DNA of 64,000 nucleotides from Robertkochia solimangrovi (GCF_007279655.1 NZ_QKWN01000001.1:620001-684000); one strand, 5' to 3'. Counted from the stretch's first letter, positions 1 to 9,512 are shown. The notes: generated by a model not told the origin, from the letters alone. A program made the numbers and translations.

Positions 1-1
1 G

Positions 2-559
2 AATATCGACGCCCGTACTATGGAGATCCACCATACTAAACACCACAGCGGATATACTACAAAACTCAATGGAGCGGTTGAAGGAACTGATCTGGCTGGT
101 AAAAGTATCGAAGAGATCCTGAAAGGACTTGATATGAGCAATGGAGCCGTTCGTAATAATGGAGGCGGATATTATAACCATAACCTTTTCTGGGAGGTGA
201 TGTCTCCTGATGGAGGAGGTAAGCCATCGGGTGAACTGGCAGAAGCGATCGATGCTGCTTTCGGATCATTCGATAGTTTTAAAACAGAATTTTCTAACGC
301 AGCTGCAACCCGATTCGGTTCCGGATGGGCTTGGTTGTGTGTTCATAAAGGAGGTAAACTTGAAGTTTGCTCTACACCAAATCAGGATAACCCCTTAATG
401 CCCGGAGTTGGGTGTGAAGGTTTTCCTGTTCTCGGAATTGATGTTTGGGAACACGCGTATTATCTAAACTACCAGAACAGAAGACCTGATTATATCGAAT
501 CATTCTTCAATGTTATAAACTGGAGTAAGGTTGCTGAACTTTATGCAGCGAATAAATAA
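2..559 (+). CDS. sod: Superoxide dismutase [Mn/Fe], 5'-truncated by window edge
   Basis: Converts superoxide to hydrogen peroxide and oxygen. The reading frame is open from base 2 ([11 protein letters not shown]), so the true start lies before the window and the ATG at 20 is internal. Metal ligands are visible: the first His in the MEIHHTKHH helix, the His in YYNHNLFW, and Asp and His in DVWEHAYY. The GGGYYNH and NQDNPLM context resembles Mn-type or cambialistic enzymes more than classical Fe-SOD, but metal use cannot be fixed from sequence. The visible 185 residues cover nearly the whole enzyme; only about 15-20 residues should be missing. No signal peptide can be judged. It is followed at once by a strong hairpin terminator, so it ends its transcript. 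Confidence 0.95.
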   Translation, partial: NIDARTMEIHHTKHHSGYTTKLNGAVEGTDLAGKSIEEILKGLDMSNGAVRNNGGGYYNHNLFWEVMSPDGGGKPSGELAEAIDAAFGSFDSFKTEFSNAAATRFGSGWAWLCVHKGGKLEVCSTPNQDNPLMPGVGCEGFPVLGIDVWEHAYYLNYQNRRPDYIESFFNVINWSKVAELYAANK

Positions 560-583
560 GAGATAGTTGTAAAAAACGCAATG

Positions 584-611
584 AAAAAGGCGCCATTTGG
601 CGCCTTTTTTT
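584..611 (+). terminator. Rho-independent terminator after sod
   Basis: An AAGGCGCC / GGCGCCTT stem with an ATTT loop, flanked by an A run and a seven-T run. It lies 25 bp after the sod stop. The A run upstream means it could also stop transcription from the minus-strand yceI cluster. Confidence 0.85.
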
Positions 612-696
612 GTGTTTATTGTTTAAGGAGGTTTTCTTCTGGGTATAATTTCATTATTTTAATTAGACCCCTCTGAAGAAAACGAATTATCGTTAT

Positions 697-1290
697 TTAA
701 CGATTTGGTTTGTTCAGGTGTTGCAGATAGAGATCGAACTGAATATCGATCTCATCTTTCACCTTGATCATACCCATTACCTTGGTCGGAGGTTCGATTC
801 CGTAATCATTGAGGTCAACCATCAGACTACCGGTTACGTGATAATCAGCTTGCTTATCGACCTTAACCGGGATCTCATACGTATTCGATTTATCTACGAT
901 CTCGATCTCTACGGTTGCGGTGAAATCGTTGGGAGTAGCCTGATCTCCATCCAGCTTTTTAAGTTCAAGTGTGATATACGGATGCTCTTCTGTTCGTAGT
1001 AATTTATGAAAGTCCTTGTTGATGGCCTTACCTCCACAATCAAAGTTCTTATTGTTCAGGATCAGGGTGGCCGCATCGAATTTCACATGTTTTCCATGTC
1101 CGTGATATGCTATCCGGTGTGGATCGCTGAGATCAGCGATGTCATAATCACAGGTGAAGGTATTCACGTTGGTCTTTCCGACGATCCTAAGGGTACTTTT
1201 GGAGGTGATCCCTACCACTACCGTATTTACAGTGTCAGATCCGAATGACAATAATGTTAATGAAACCAGAAGAACTAAGAGCCTTTTCAT
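697..1290 (-). CDS. YceI-like domain protein (distal copy)
   Basis: 197 residues with an N-terminal hydrophobic segment (about residues 3-17), so probably exported. The C-terminal half carries YceI-type features: an ITLELKKL strand, then VTGSLMVDLNDYGIEPP and a final alternating strand, as in lipocalin-like YceI proteins that bind isoprenoid-type lipids. The early part (STLRIVGKTNVNTFTC) replaces the usual S..F.I.H. strand, so it is a divergent member. It is the last gene of a three-gene minus-strand cluster, 116 bp after the porin-like gene; a second YceI gene begins the cluster. Function is inferred only from the family; the ligand is unknown. Confidence 0.75.
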   Translation of the reverse strand: MKRLLVLLVSLTLLSFGSDTVNTVVVGITSKSTLRIVGKTNVNTFTCDYDIADLSDPHRIAYHGHGKHVKFDAATLILNNKNFDCGGKAINKDFHKLLRTEEHPYITLELKKLDGDQATPNDFTATVEIEIVDKSNTYEIPVKVDKQADYHVTGSLMVDLNDYGIEPPTKVMGMIKVKDEIDIQFDLYLQHLNKPNR

Positions 1291-1406
1291 CTTTGAAATT
1301 TTTATAGAATTTACAAATTCAAAAAGAAAAAGACAAGCCTGATTATCATTAAGATACCGGGCCTGTCTTCTTCACCATGTCAAATTAAAATAGATTCTTT
1401 TTTCGT

Positions 1407-2669
1407 TTAGAATGCGATTACCGCCTCAGCCATCAGACCGTTGAATTTACCGTCGTCAAAGATGCTGGAGCTGTTGAATCCGTCATATTTCTGAGTTACG
1501 TATTCCACTTTCATCAGTACGTTTTTAGTCATGAACCATCCCGCTGCCAGTTGGAATCTGTTGATGTCGATATCATCACCACTTGCTTCTTCATTGTTTA
1601 CCACGTTGTAACGACCACCTACGTAGAAATCTTCATTGTTACCGAATCTGTAGATTGCCTCACCCGCGAACTGAGTTGCATTTCTTCTGTCTGTTTCACT
1701 ATTTGCTCTACCGCTTACGAACTCCAGGGTTCCAAAAAGTTCAAGTCCGCCAAATTTTACATAAGGGTTGAACATTAAAGCAGTGATTGAGTTTCTGAAG
1801 TTAGGGTTATAGCGACCAGATCTGAAATTGCTGCTTGATGAGGCATCAGTTGGTTCGAGAACAAGATAGTATCTTGATCCTGCACGGTCACCACTGTACA
1901 GATAAGCGTTTGGTACTTGTCCTGTGGTATAGATAGATCCTGTTAATCTGAAACGTGTTCCGTTGCTGAATACATTGTCGTATCCGAGTTTGGCAAGGAA
2001 GGAAGCTCCGTTTCCATCAGGATTGCTAACGGCCTGATTCAATTTACCGTTAGAGATACCGATCATACTGATAAATCCGTTTCTTCGGTAGTAAAGTTCT
2101 GCACCAACCTCAGTAGTGAATCCGTCCATGATCAGGTTTCCAACGAATGGGTTGTGAAGTGCCTGGGCATTATCAGATCTTCTGAAGTGAGCATCCCCGT
2201 AGTTTTGCTCCATGTGACCGATTTTGATAGTCGTATATTTCATGAACTCTTCAAGGAAGCCTTCCTGAATGAAGTCTAACGCGTCAATTTGAAAATATCC
2301 TCCTTTTACATAAGGTTCCGGGTGGTGACGAGAAGAAAGATAAGTTCTCAAGTGCATTCTTAGTCCTTTGTGTAATACTACATCAAGGTCAAGGTTCGCA
2401 GTAGCAAGGTTAAAGTTGTTACCGATCTCGATAAGTTCAACCGCTCCTGAGTTTTCGTGATCCAATGCCTGGAATTGAATAGTGGAAGCTCCACCGATTC
2501 TTACTTTAACGCCGTCAAAGGTTGAAACACTGTCTTTGGGTGCTTCGAATTCATAGATACCGCGTTGGTCTGGTTTTCTAAAGTTATCAATATCTCTTTG
2601 TTGAGCATATGAACTTAGGCATAAACATACCAGTATAGCCGTTAAAACAGTTGTAATTTGTGATTTCAT
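1407..2669 (-). CDS. Putative outer-membrane beta-barrel porin
   Basis: 420 residues with a signal peptide ending near SSYAQ (about residue 22). The rest is dominated by alternating amphipathic strands with aromatic girdles (for example FYVGGRYNVVNN, FQLAAGWFMTKNVLMKVEYVTQKY) and ends in EAVIAF, a terminal Phe typical of outer-membrane barrels. Size and pattern resemble phosphate-selective porin O/P-type proteins of Bacteroidota; this is family-level resemblance, and phosphate selectivity is not shown. It sits between two YceI genes on the same strand (54 bp after the first, 116 bp before the second), so co-transcription is likely. Confidence 0.75.
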   Translation of the reverse strand: MKSQITTVLTAILVCLCLSSYAQQRDIDNFRKPDQRGIYEFEAPKDSVSTFDGVKVRIGGASTIQFQALDHENSGAVELIEIGNNFNLATANLDLDVVLHKGLRMHLRTYLSSRHHPEPYVKGGYFQIDALDFIQEGFLEEFMKYTTIKIGHMEQNYGDAHFRRSDNAQALHNPFVGNLIMDGFTTEVGAELYYRRNGFISMIGISNGKLNQAVSNPDGNGASFLAKLGYDNVFSNGTRFRLTGSIYTTGQVPNAYLYSGDRAGSRYYLVLEPTDASSSSNFRSGRYNPNFRNSITALMFNPYVKFGGLELFGTLEFVSGRANSETDRRNATQFAGEAIYRFGNNEDFYVGGRYNVVNNEEASGDDIDINRFQLAAGWFMTKNVLMKVEYVTQKYDGFNSSSIFDDGKFNGLMAEAVIAF

Positions 2670-2723
2670 AATGAACTGATTTAATAAAAATGTTTTGGGA
2701 AAAATTGATTGTTTGTCTGAATT

Positions 2724-3314
2724 TTACTGATTAAGAACAGTTTTAAATTTGAGTGTTACTGATTCTCCGGTCTTAATAGCACCCATCAAAGCTCTTGGAG
2801 GATCGATCTTGTAGTGGGTCATGTTAATTTCCTTTTCACCGGTTAGCGTTACTGAATTCCCGCTGTTGGTAAGCTTGAAGTTCAGATCGATATTCTTGGT
2901 AACTCCTGAAAGGGTAAGGTCACCTTTGGCTTTAACGCTGTAAGATCCGTCACTCTGCTTTTCCATACTGCTTACTTCAGTAAGCTTGAAGTTTATCGTT
3001 TTGTACTTATCGGTGTTTAATGCCTTATAAGTATTATTGTCCATTCCGCTCTTTCCGCTTTTGAGACTTTCTGCTTCTACAGCAATTTCCATTGCATCGA
3101 TCGTTTTGCTGTCTTCTCCGCTTAACGTGATACTTCCGGATTGTTTTTCAGCCGTCTCTTCCCAATCGTGTACATTAGATGTACCGAATATGGTTAATTC
3201 AGAAGAACCGTTGTTCAGGGTAAATTTCTGTGCTTGCATAGTACTTATTCCTGCGAACACAGTGAGGAACAATACCCAGATTGTTCTTGTTACGATTTTT
3301 GTTTTGTTAACCAT
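2724..3314 (-). CDS. YceI family protein (proximal copy)
   Basis: 196 residues. There is a signal peptide (hydrophobic residues about 11-28, cleavage near MQAQ), then the YceI lipocalin-like fold: FTLNNGSSELTIFGTSNVHDWEE at the start, ITLSGEDSKTIDAMEIAVEAESLKSG, the YKTINFKLTEVSS strand, GDLTLSGVTKNIDLNF and the closing KTGESVTLKFKTVL strand. YceI proteins are periplasmic lipid-binding proteins with few defined roles. It is the first gene of the yceI-porin-yceI cluster, preceded by a candidate Crp/Fnr-type operator and -10 element, so its expression may follow oxygen supply together with the cbb3 oxidase genes. Confidence 0.88.
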   Translation of the reverse strand: MVNKTKIVTRTIWVLFLTVFAGISTMQAQKFTLNNGSSELTIFGTSNVHDWEETAEKQSGSITLSGEDSKTIDAMEIAVEAESLKSGKSGMDNNTYKALNTDKYKTINFKLTEVSSMEKQSDGSYSVKAKGDLTLSGVTKNIDLNFKLTNSGNSVTLTGEKEINMTHYKIDPPRALMGAIKTGESVTLKFKTVLNQ

Positions 3315-3337
3315 GATGCTTGTTTTTAATTACACTA

Positions 3338-3346
3338 CAAAGATTA
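3338..3346 (-). promoter_or_regulatory. Candidate -10 of yceI cluster
   Basis: Minus strand TAATCTTTG, a near match to the Bacteroidota TAnnTTTG element with one extra spacer base. It starts 28.5 bp from the centre of the upstream Crp/Fnr-like palindrome, matching the spacing seen at ccoI, ccoS and hemN. Confidence 0.45.
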
Positions 3347-3367
3347 TCGTTAATGCAATCTTAAACC

Positions 3368-3381
3368 ATGACATTTGTCAG
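3368..3381. promoter_or_regulatory. Candidate Crp/Fnr-type operator upstream of yceI cluster
   Basis: ATGACATTTGTCAG, a near-perfect dyad (TGACA..TGTCA). Its centre is 60.5 bp upstream of the yceI start at 3314. The same 14-bp pattern recurs at 4609, 7055 and 14779 in front of respiration genes. Confidence 0.6.
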
Positions 3382-3877
3382 TATTTCGAAAAATACATGG
3401 ATTAAGGTTCTTATAAAACTACATAATACTTTGTAAATCACAGTGTTAAATAGTTTTTTTCTTTGCGTATATACAACGTAAACACCACATTTTTTTTGAA
3501 AAAATATGTAAGGCAAATTCTGTTAAGTAGCAAATCAAGCGCAATTAATAAAGCGAATCCCTGTTAAAAATGTTAAGAGAGTCAGGGGCGAAAAGGTTTG
3601 AGATTAGGGCGTTATAGGTTAAAAGGGTGCAAAAATAAGATGAGTACCACCTAATTCTTAAATATTTCTTAAAAAAATCTTAAAACAGGACTTTTGAAGA
3701 TTTTTCAGGGAAAATTCCAGATGGAAATTATTCATTTTATTGCAAAATAATTCTTGGAAAGTTATCTGATTCGAGGTGTATCAGGAGAAGTTTGTACTCC
3801 TATATATATAATAAGGGGTAGCTGAAAAAGGGAGTATTCACGAAAATAAGCAAAAACTAACTGTGGATATTGTCGAT

Positions 3878-4564
3878 CTAAAATCCTTCTGCAATACGCT
3901 CCAGAGCCGGGGTATTTAAAATTCTAATTCTTTTGCCTTTGGTTTCGATCATACCCTTTTTTGAGAAATCAGAAAGTGTTCTGATGAGCGATTCTGTTGC
4001 GGTACCTACCATCCCCGCAATCTCCTCCCGGGACAATTGAACTCCCAAAAAGCCTTCCTTATCTTTTCCAAAATCCTTTTCAAAACCCAGTAAACAGGAT
4101 GCTAAGCGTTCCTTTACCGGTTTTTGGGCCATGTTGACGATCGTATTATCAGCATTTCTAAGGTCTGTACAGATCACCCGGATCATATCACCGGAGAATT
4201 TTTGATTGTCCATAAAGGATTGCTGTATATCTTTCTTTGGGATGAAACAAACCTCCATGTCTTCAATTGCCGTAGCGGTAAGATTTACCACATCATTACT
4301 GATGACACTTCGTTGTCCGAGAAGATCTCCTCTTTTGATGAACTTGATGATTTGATCTCTTCCGTTATCACTGAGTTTGGTCAGTTTACAGATACCAGAT
4401 TTTACACAGTAAACCCCGTCGATGTGATCGCCTTCCTGAAAGATGGTTTCACCTTTCTTGATTTGAATAGCGCTTTTGTGATCCGAAATACGAAGGCGTT
4501 CTTCCTTTGTCAGAAGATCCAGGGAGCTTAGTTGTCGTATGATGCACTGATCGCATTTACCCAT
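3878..4564 (-). CDS. Crp/Fnr family transcriptional regulator
   Basis: I choose ATG 4564 (228 residues, MGKCDQC...); the open frame extends to a TTG at 4615, but that codon lies inside the shared palindrome, and relatives start with M-x-KC-x-x-C. An N-terminal cyclic-nucleotide-binding-type beta roll (about residues 25-120, with the IQIKKGETIFQEGD and GVYCVKSGICKL strands) is followed by a dimer helix and a Crp-type winged helix (EEIAGMVGTATESLIRTLSDF recognition region, about 170-190). Two N-terminal Cys (C4, C7) and several further Cys make an oxygen-sensitive Fe-S or thiol sensor possible, but the spacing is not that of E. coli FNR. It is divergent from ccoI and shares its operator, so autoregulation and control of cbb3 genes are likely. 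Confidence 0.9.
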   Translation of the reverse strand: MGKCDQCIIRQLSSLDLLTKEERLRISDHKSAIQIKKGETIFQEGDHIDGVYCVKSGICKLTKLSDNGRDQIIKFIKRGDLLGQRSVISNDVVNLTATAIEDMEVCFIPKKDIQQSFMDNQKFSGDMIRVICTDLRNADNTIVNMAQKPVKERLASCLLGFEKDFGKDKEGFLGVQLSREEIAGMVGTATESLIRTLSDFSKKGMIETKGKRIRILNTPALERIAEGF

Positions 4565-4608
4565 AGAAGTACGAAGTGGTTTAATGAGCACGCTAAAATA
4601 CGAATTAG

Positions 4609-4622
4609 ATGACAATTATCAT
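4609..4622. promoter_or_regulatory. Shared Crp/Fnr-type operator between regulator gene and ccoI
   Basis: ATGACAATTATCAT, a dyad centred at 4615.5. It lies 51.5 bp from the regulator ATG (4564) and 56.5 bp from the ccoI ATG (4672), so one site may serve both promoters. Family knowledge places class II activator sites about 41 bp before the transcription start, which fits the candidate ccoI -10. Confidence 0.7.
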
Positions 4623-4644
4623 ATTTTTTAATAACTTGGATAGG

Positions 4645-4652
4645 CATTTTTG
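4645..4652 (+). promoter_or_regulatory. Candidate -10 of ccoI
   Basis: CATTTTTG, one mismatch to TAnnTTTG, starting 29.5 bp from the operator centre. The predicted transcript start is near 4659, giving a short leader to ATG 4672. Confidence 0.4.
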
Positions 4653-4671
4653 TATAGGATAAACCAATTCT

Positions 4672-7044
4672 ATGGAACAAGCATGTTTTCATTGTGGTAC
4701 GAACTGCGATAATGATCCTGTGATCTTTGACGAAAAATACTTCTGTTGTCAGGGATGCCGAACAGTGTATGAGATCTTTGCCGAAAATGACCTTACCTCC
4801 TACTATGAGTTTGAAAAAAATGCCGGGAAAACTCCAAAATCGGATTATACGACCTATGCACCGCTCGACAATCCTTCCATTCAGGAGAAATTACTGGAAT
4901 TCGATAACGGGACTACAGCTGTCGTGAATTTTTATATTCCGCATATCCATTGTAGTTCCTGTATTTGGATCCTTGAAAACCTAAATCGCTTAAGTCGTGG
5001 AATTACCGCTTCTCAAGTGAATTTTCCAAAGAAGTCCGTGCGAATCACTTTCAATAAAAATGAACTCGATCTGAAATCCCTGGCGATCCTCTTAACGTCT
5101 ATCGGTTATGAGCCCTATATCAGTCTTGAAGATTATGAAAAACCACAGCGTGATCCTGAGCGTTCTATCATCTATAAATTGGGAGTAGCCGGATTTGCCT
5201 TTGGAAATGTGATGTTATTATCATTTCCCGAATATTTCGAAATCGACGAGTTTTGGCTTAACCACTATAAGCCTTTCTTCAGATATATCATGTTCGCCAT
5301 GTCTTTGCCTGTCGTATTCTATGCCGCTTCCGATTATTTTATTTCGGCCTGGAAGGGTATAAGAAGCAGGATACTGAACATCGATGTGCCTATAGCATTG
5401 GGAATTCTGGTATTATTCATCCGAAGCCTGGCGGAGATCATCTTCGATCTGGGACAAGGCTTCTTCGATAGTCTTACCGGGCTAGTCTTCTTTTTATTAT
5501 TGGGGCGTTTCTTTCAACAAAAAACCTATAACTTCCTTTCATTCGAAAGAGATTTCAGAAGTTATTTTCCGATTGGTGTTACCCGCATCCTCAATGATGG
5601 TACTGAAGAACAGGTGCAACTTTATGATATTAAGGAACGGGATCGGTTGCTGATCCGGAATGCTGAACTTATTCCAGTCGATTCCATTCTTATAAAAGGA
5701 GGAGGGAAGATCGACTATAGTTTCGTTACCGGAGAGTCGGAAGCCGTACGTGTGGAGAGCGGTGAAAAACTGATGGCCGGAGGAAAGCAAACCGGTCGGG
5801 CTTTAGAGATAGAAGCGCTAAAATCGGTCTCACAAAGTTATCTCGTTCAACTTTGGGGAAATGAGATCTTTGAAAAAGAGAAGGAAGAAGGATTTCAGGG
5901 AATAACCGATCGTATCAGTAAATACTTTACCATCGTGATCATTGGCATCGCGATCTTTGCCGCCGGCTTCTGGTTGATGATCGACCCGGGTAAGGCACTG
6001 AATGTTTTTACGGCCATTCTCATCATCGCTTGTCCCTGTGCCCTTGCCTTGTCTGCTCCTTTTACACTGGGTAACATGCTTCGGATCTTCGGAAGATCCG
6101 GATTTTATCTCAAAAATGCTCAGGTTATTGAAAGGCTGGCAAAGATCAATTCGATCGTATTCGATAAGACCGGTACCATAACTTCCGGTGATAAGAACGA
6201 TATCTTATGGGAGGGGAATGACCTCAGTGCAGAAGAGAAACAATTGTTAAGTGCTACGTTGCGAAATTCAAACCACCCACTTAGCAGGCAGTTGTATGAT
6301 ATGTTAAGTGAATATGGTATCAGACCTCTGGATAGTTTTACTGAACATACCGGACTTGGAATCGAAGGTCGATCCGGTGACCAGGAAGTGAAAGTGGGTA
6401 GTGGAAATTTTGTAGGAAGCAGTCAGGTGACCTCCGCCTTAAAGACTTCGGTTCATATCGGAATCAACAATCATTATAAAGGGAAATATACCTTCTTCAA
6501 TCGGTACAGATCGGGGGTGGCCGCTTTGTTCAGATCCCTGAGCAGGAACTATGAGCTGGCGGTTCTATCCGGTGATAATGCGAGTGAACGTGAAAATCTT
6601 TCCAAACTTTTACCTTCAAAGACCAAGTTGTTCTTTGATCAGAGTCCTGATGAAAAGTTGAACTACATAAAATTTCATCAGCAAGAAGGCGCTGATGTAA
6701 TGATGGTAGGTGATGGTCTGAACGATGCAGGAGCGCTGCGACAAAGTAATGTTGGTGTGGCGATTTCTGAAAATGTCAATGTTTTTTCACCGGCCTGTGA
6801 TGCCATTCTGGATGCCACCAAACTCGACAATCTGGGAGCCTATCTGAAAGCCTCAAAAAAAGCTGTGAATATTATTAAGATCAGTTTCCTGCTTTCATTC
6901 CTCTATAATGCAGTGGGATTATATTTCGCAGTAACCGGAAAATTGTCTCCGGTTATCGCGGCAATTTTAATGCCTTTGAGTTCTGTTAGTGTGGTGATTT
7001 TCACTAACTTAACAACTAATTTGATCGGGAGAAAGCTGAAATAG
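4672..7044 (+). CDS. ccoI: CcoI copper-translocating P-type ATPase
   Basis: 790-residue P1B ATPase that supplies copper for assembly of cbb3 oxidase. In order: a Cys-rich N-terminal segment (CFHCGTNCDN, YFCCQGC; residues 5-30), an HMA domain with HCSSC (C94, C97) in place of GMxCxxC, eight predicted membrane helices, the CPC ion motif (C454-P455-C456), the phosphorylation motif DKTGT (D498) and the hinge GDGLNDA (from G680). All catalytic motifs are intact. The degenerate metal motif and Cys-rich N terminus are typical of CcoI/FixI rather than of CopA. It is the first gene of the respiration block, 72 bp before ccoS, with an operator and -10 upstream. Confidence 0.95.
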   Translation: MEQACFHCGTNCDNDPVIFDEKYFCCQGCRTVYEIFAENDLTSYYEFEKNAGKTPKSDYTTYAPLDNPSIQEKLLEFDNGTTAVVNFYIPHIHCSSCIWILENLNRLSRGITASQVNFPKKSVRITFNKNELDLKSLAILLTSIGYEPYISLEDYEKPQRDPERSIIYKLGVAGFAFGNVMLLSFPEYFEIDEFWLNHYKPFFRYIMFAMSLPVVFYAASDYFISAWKGIRSRILNIDVPIALGILVLFIRSLAEIIFDLGQGFFDSLTGLVFFLLLGRFFQQKTYNFLSFERDFRSYFPIGVTRILNDGTEEQVQLYDIKERDRLLIRNAELIPVDSILIKGGGKIDYSFVTGESEAVRVESGEKLMAGGKQTGRALEIEALKSVSQSYLVQLWGNEIFEKEKEEGFQGITDRISKYFTIVIIGIAIFAAGFWLMIDPGKALNVFTAILIIACPCALALSAPFTLGNMLRIFGRSGFYLKNAQVIERLAKINSIVFDKTGTITSGDKNDILWEGNDLSAEEKQLLSATLRNSNHPLSRQLYDMLSEYGIRPLDSFTEHTGLGIEGRSGDQEVKVGSGNFVGSSQVTSALKTSVHIGINNHYKGKYTFFNRYRSGVAALFRSLSRNYELAVLSGDNASERENLSKLLPSKTKLFFDQSPDEKLNYIKFHQQEGADVMMVGDGLNDAGALRQSNVGVAISENVNVFSPACDAILDATKLDNLGAYLKASKKAVNIIKISFLLSFLYNAVGLYFAVTGKLSPVIAAILMPLSSVSVVIFTNLTTNLIGRKLK

Positions 7045-7054
7045 AAATGGGGAT

Positions 7055-7068
7055 ATGACATTTATCAT
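7055..7068 (+). promoter_or_regulatory. Candidate Crp/Fnr-type operator of ccoS-ccoNOQPGH
   Basis: ATGACATTTATCAT, centred at 7061.5, 55.5 bp before the ccoS ATG. A TAnnTTTG-like element (TATATTTT, 7089-7096) starts 27.5 bp downstream of the centre. A transcript start near 7103 would put the site at about -41.5. Confidence 0.7.
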
Positions 7069-7088
7069 CTTTTTATTGAGGCAGTACC

Positions 7089-7096
7089 TATATTTT
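7089..7096 (+). promoter_or_regulatory. Candidate -10 of the ccoS operon
   Basis: TATATTTT (followed by CG) is one mismatch from TAnnTTTG and lies 20 bp before the ccoS ATG, directly downstream of the operator-like dyad. Confidence 0.45.
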
Positions 7097-7116
7097 CGTT
7101 CACATAAACTAACCAC

Positions 7117-7299
7117 ATGAGTGTCATCTACATATTGATCACAGTAAGTCTTGTCGTTGCCATCGTATTCTTTGTCGCATTTGTGACCGCTGTTAAAAGC
7201 GGACAATACGACGATAGTTATACACCTTCGGTGCGCATGCTGTTCGAGGATGAACTCGTGGATGAAGAAAAGAATTCTGACCAAACAAATAATAAATAA
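7117..7299 (+). CDS. ccoS: CcoS cbb3 oxidase assembly protein
   Basis: A 60-residue protein with one N-terminal membrane helix (about residues 4-26, [20 protein letters not shown]), then a short acidic tail ([22 protein letters not shown]). This matches CcoS/FixS, needed to insert haem b and copper into the catalytic subunit. ATG 7117 is preceded by the operator and -10 described above. It ends 5 bp before ccoNO, so the two are probably translationally close, and it is the first gene of the structural operon. Confidence 0.92.
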   Translation: MSVIYILITVSLVVAIVFFVAFVTAVKSGQYDDSYTPSVRMLFEDELVDEEKNSDQTNNK

Positions 7300-7304
7300 T
7301 TCAA

Positions 7305-9512
7305 ATGGAGGTACAGCAGTTTTATTACGATAACAAGATCGTTAAGAAATTCCTTTATGCAACCATGTTATGGGGCGCCGTTGGAATGTTGGTGGGCCTA
7401 TTACTGGCCTTTATGTTTATTTTTCCGAACCTGACCGATGGAATCCCATGGTTGAGTTTCGGCCGATTACGCCCACTGCATACGAATGCAGTGATCTTCG
7501 CATTTGTTGGGAATGCGATCTTTGCAGGGGTTTATTACTCTCTGCAACGCTTGTTGAAAGCACGGATGTATAGTGATTTTCTGAGTAACCTTAATTTCTG
7601 GGGCTGGCAGTTGATCATTGTGGCTGCAGCAATTTCATTGCCATTAGGTTTCACCACATCCAAAGAATATGCAGAACTCGAATGGCCGATAGATATCGCT
7701 ATCGCGGTTATCTGGGTGGCATTTGGTGTCAATATGATCGGCACCATTCTCAAAAGACGTCAGCGACATCTCTATGTGGCGGTCTGGTTCTATCTGGCGA
7801 CTTTCGTTACAGTAGCGGTCTTACATATTTTTAACTCATTGGAATTACCGGTGAATGCCTTGAAGAGCTACTCTGTTTATGCCGGTGTTCAGGATGCACT
7901 CGTACAGTGGTGGTACGGACATAATGCGGTAGCATTCTTTCTGACCACCCCGTTCTTAGGACTCATGTATTATTTCGTTCCTAAGGCTGCTAATCGTCCC
8001 GTATACTCCTATCGATTATCGATCGTACATTTCTGGTCACTTATATTTATCTATATCTGGGCCGGGCCTCACCACTTGCTGTATTCCGCACTTCCGGGTT
8101 GGGCGCAGAATCTTGGGGTAGTATTCTCTATTATGCTGATCGCTCCTTCCTGGGGAGGGATGATCAACGGACTCCTTACCTTACGAGGTGCATGGGATAA
8201 AGTACGTACCGATCCGGTTCTTAAGTTCATGGTCGTAGCGATCACGGGATATGGGATGGCCACTTTTGAAGGGCCTATGCTTTCATTGAAAAATATCAAT
8301 GCCATTGCTCACTTCAGTGACTGGGTGATCGCACACGTTCACGTAGGTGCACTGGCCTGGAATGGTTTTATGACCTTCGGTATGATCTATTACCTGATTC
8401 CGAAGATGTTCAAAACAAAATTATATTCTCTTCCACTGGCTAACTTCCATTTCTGGATCGGTACACTGGGGATCATTTTATATGCATTGCCTATGTATGT
8501 GGCCGGATTTACTCAGGCTTCCATGTGGAAACAGTTCAACCCGGATGGATCCCTGGTTTATGGAAATTTCCTCGAAACAGTCGCTCAGATCATGCCTATG
8601 TACTGGATGCGTGCCATTGGAGGAACCTTCTTCCTGATCGGGGTACTGGTAGGTATCTATAATGCGATCATGACCATCAGACAAGGGTCAAAGGTTCAGG
8701 ATGAACTGGCCGAAGCACCTGCACTCACCAGAATCCGTAAAGGCAGACTAGCCGGAGAAACTTTCCATACCTGGTTGGAAAGACGTCCGGTGCAACTTAC
8801 AATTCTTGCTACCATCGCCATCCTGATCGGAGGGGTAATTCAGATCGTCCCCACCATTATGGTGAAATCGAACATCCCGACGATCAGTAGTGTAAAACCT
8901 TATACACCCCTGGAGCTCGAAGGTCGTGATATCTATATCAGGGAAGGATGTGTAAGCTGTCATTCACAGATGATCCGTCCGTTCCGAAGTGAGACCGAAC
9001 GATACGGAGAGTATTCAAAAGCCGGAGAATATGTCTATGATCATCCGTTCCTCTGGGGAAGTAAACGAACCGGGCCCGATCTGTTACGTGTTGGTGGAAA
9101 ATATTCAGATAACTGGCATTTGAACCATATGTATGATCCACAGAGTACATCTTTCGGAAGTATCATGCCTTCCTATAAATGGCTGCTGAGGAGCGAACTG
9201 GATAAGTCGCAAACAGAAGCAAAAATGGAGGCCATGGTGAAACTAGGGGTTCCATATACCGATGAAGACATCGCCAGTGCCCAGCAGCAAATGGACGATC
9301 AGGGACTTAAGATCGAACAGAACCTTTATACCGATCCGGATTTCAAAAAGACCTATGATGAGGATAAACGTGCCGCCGGGGTTAAAGGTGAGGACTTTAT
9401 AGAAATGAAAGATCGTGAGATCGTGGCATTGATCGCTTATTTGCAGCGACTTGGCACCGATATCAAGATCAAGGATAACAGTGAAACAGAACTAACCGCT
9501 CAAAATAAATAA
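7305..9512 (+). CDS. ccoNO: cbb3-type cytochrome c oxidase subunits I and II, fused (CcoNO)
   Basis: A 735-residue fusion of the catalytic haem-copper subunit and the monohaem cytochrome c subunit of the high-affinity terminal oxidase. CcoN covers about residues 1-480, with 12 or more membrane helices and His ligands in [29 protein letters not shown] and [12 protein letters not shown] linker helix ([18 protein letters not shown]) leads into CcoO with CVSCH at 549-553 and later helices containing [10 protein letters not shown] (axial Met region). The frame is open throughout, so the fusion is real; this arrangement is known in Bacteroidota. It lies between ccoS and ccoQ. Confidence 0.95.
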   Translation: MEVQQFYYDNKIVKKFLYATMLWGAVGMLVGLLLAFMFIFPNLTDGIPWLSFGRLRPLHTNAVIFAFVGNAIFAGVYYSLQRLLKARMYSDFLSNLNFWGWQLIIVAAAISLPLGFTTSKEYAELEWPIDIAIAVIWVAFGVNMIGTILKRRQRHLYVAVWFYLATFVTVAVLHIFNSLELPVNALKSYSVYAGVQDALVQWWYGHNAVAFFLTTPFLGLMYYFVPKAANRPVYSYRLSIVHFWSLIFIYIWAGPHHLLYSALPGWAQNLGVVFSIMLIAPSWGGMINGLLTLRGAWDKVRTDPVLKFMVVAITGYGMATFEGPMLSLKNINAIAHFSDWVIAHVHVGALAWNGFMTFGMIYYLIPKMFKTKLYSLPLANFHFWIGTLGIILYALPMYVAGFTQASMWKQFNPDGSLVYGNFLETVAQIMPMYWMRAIGGTFFLIGVLVGIYNAIMTIRQGSKVQDELAEAPALTRIRKGRLAGETFHTWLERRPVQLTILATIAILIGGVIQIVPTIMVKSNIPTISSVKPYTPLELEGRDIYIREGCVSCHSQMIRPFRSETERYGEYSKAGEYVYDHPFLWGSKRTGPDLLRVGGKYSDNWHLNHMYDPQSTSFGSIMPSYKWLLRSELDKSQTEAKMEAMVKLGVPYTDEDIASAQQQMDDQGLKIEQNLYTDPDFKKTYDEDKRAAGVKGEDFIEMKDREIVALIAYLQRLGTDIKIKDNSETELTAQNK

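Larger units (their letters stand above)
3315..3877. other. Intergenic region between yceI cluster and crp/fnr gene
   Basis: 563 bp without a convincing gene and strongly AT-rich. It holds the operator (3368-3381) and -10 (3338-3346) of the yceI cluster. The rest has T-rich runs and a TATATATATA stretch near 3802; I see no clear terminator hairpin for the regulator gene and no structured RNA. Confidence 0.6.
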
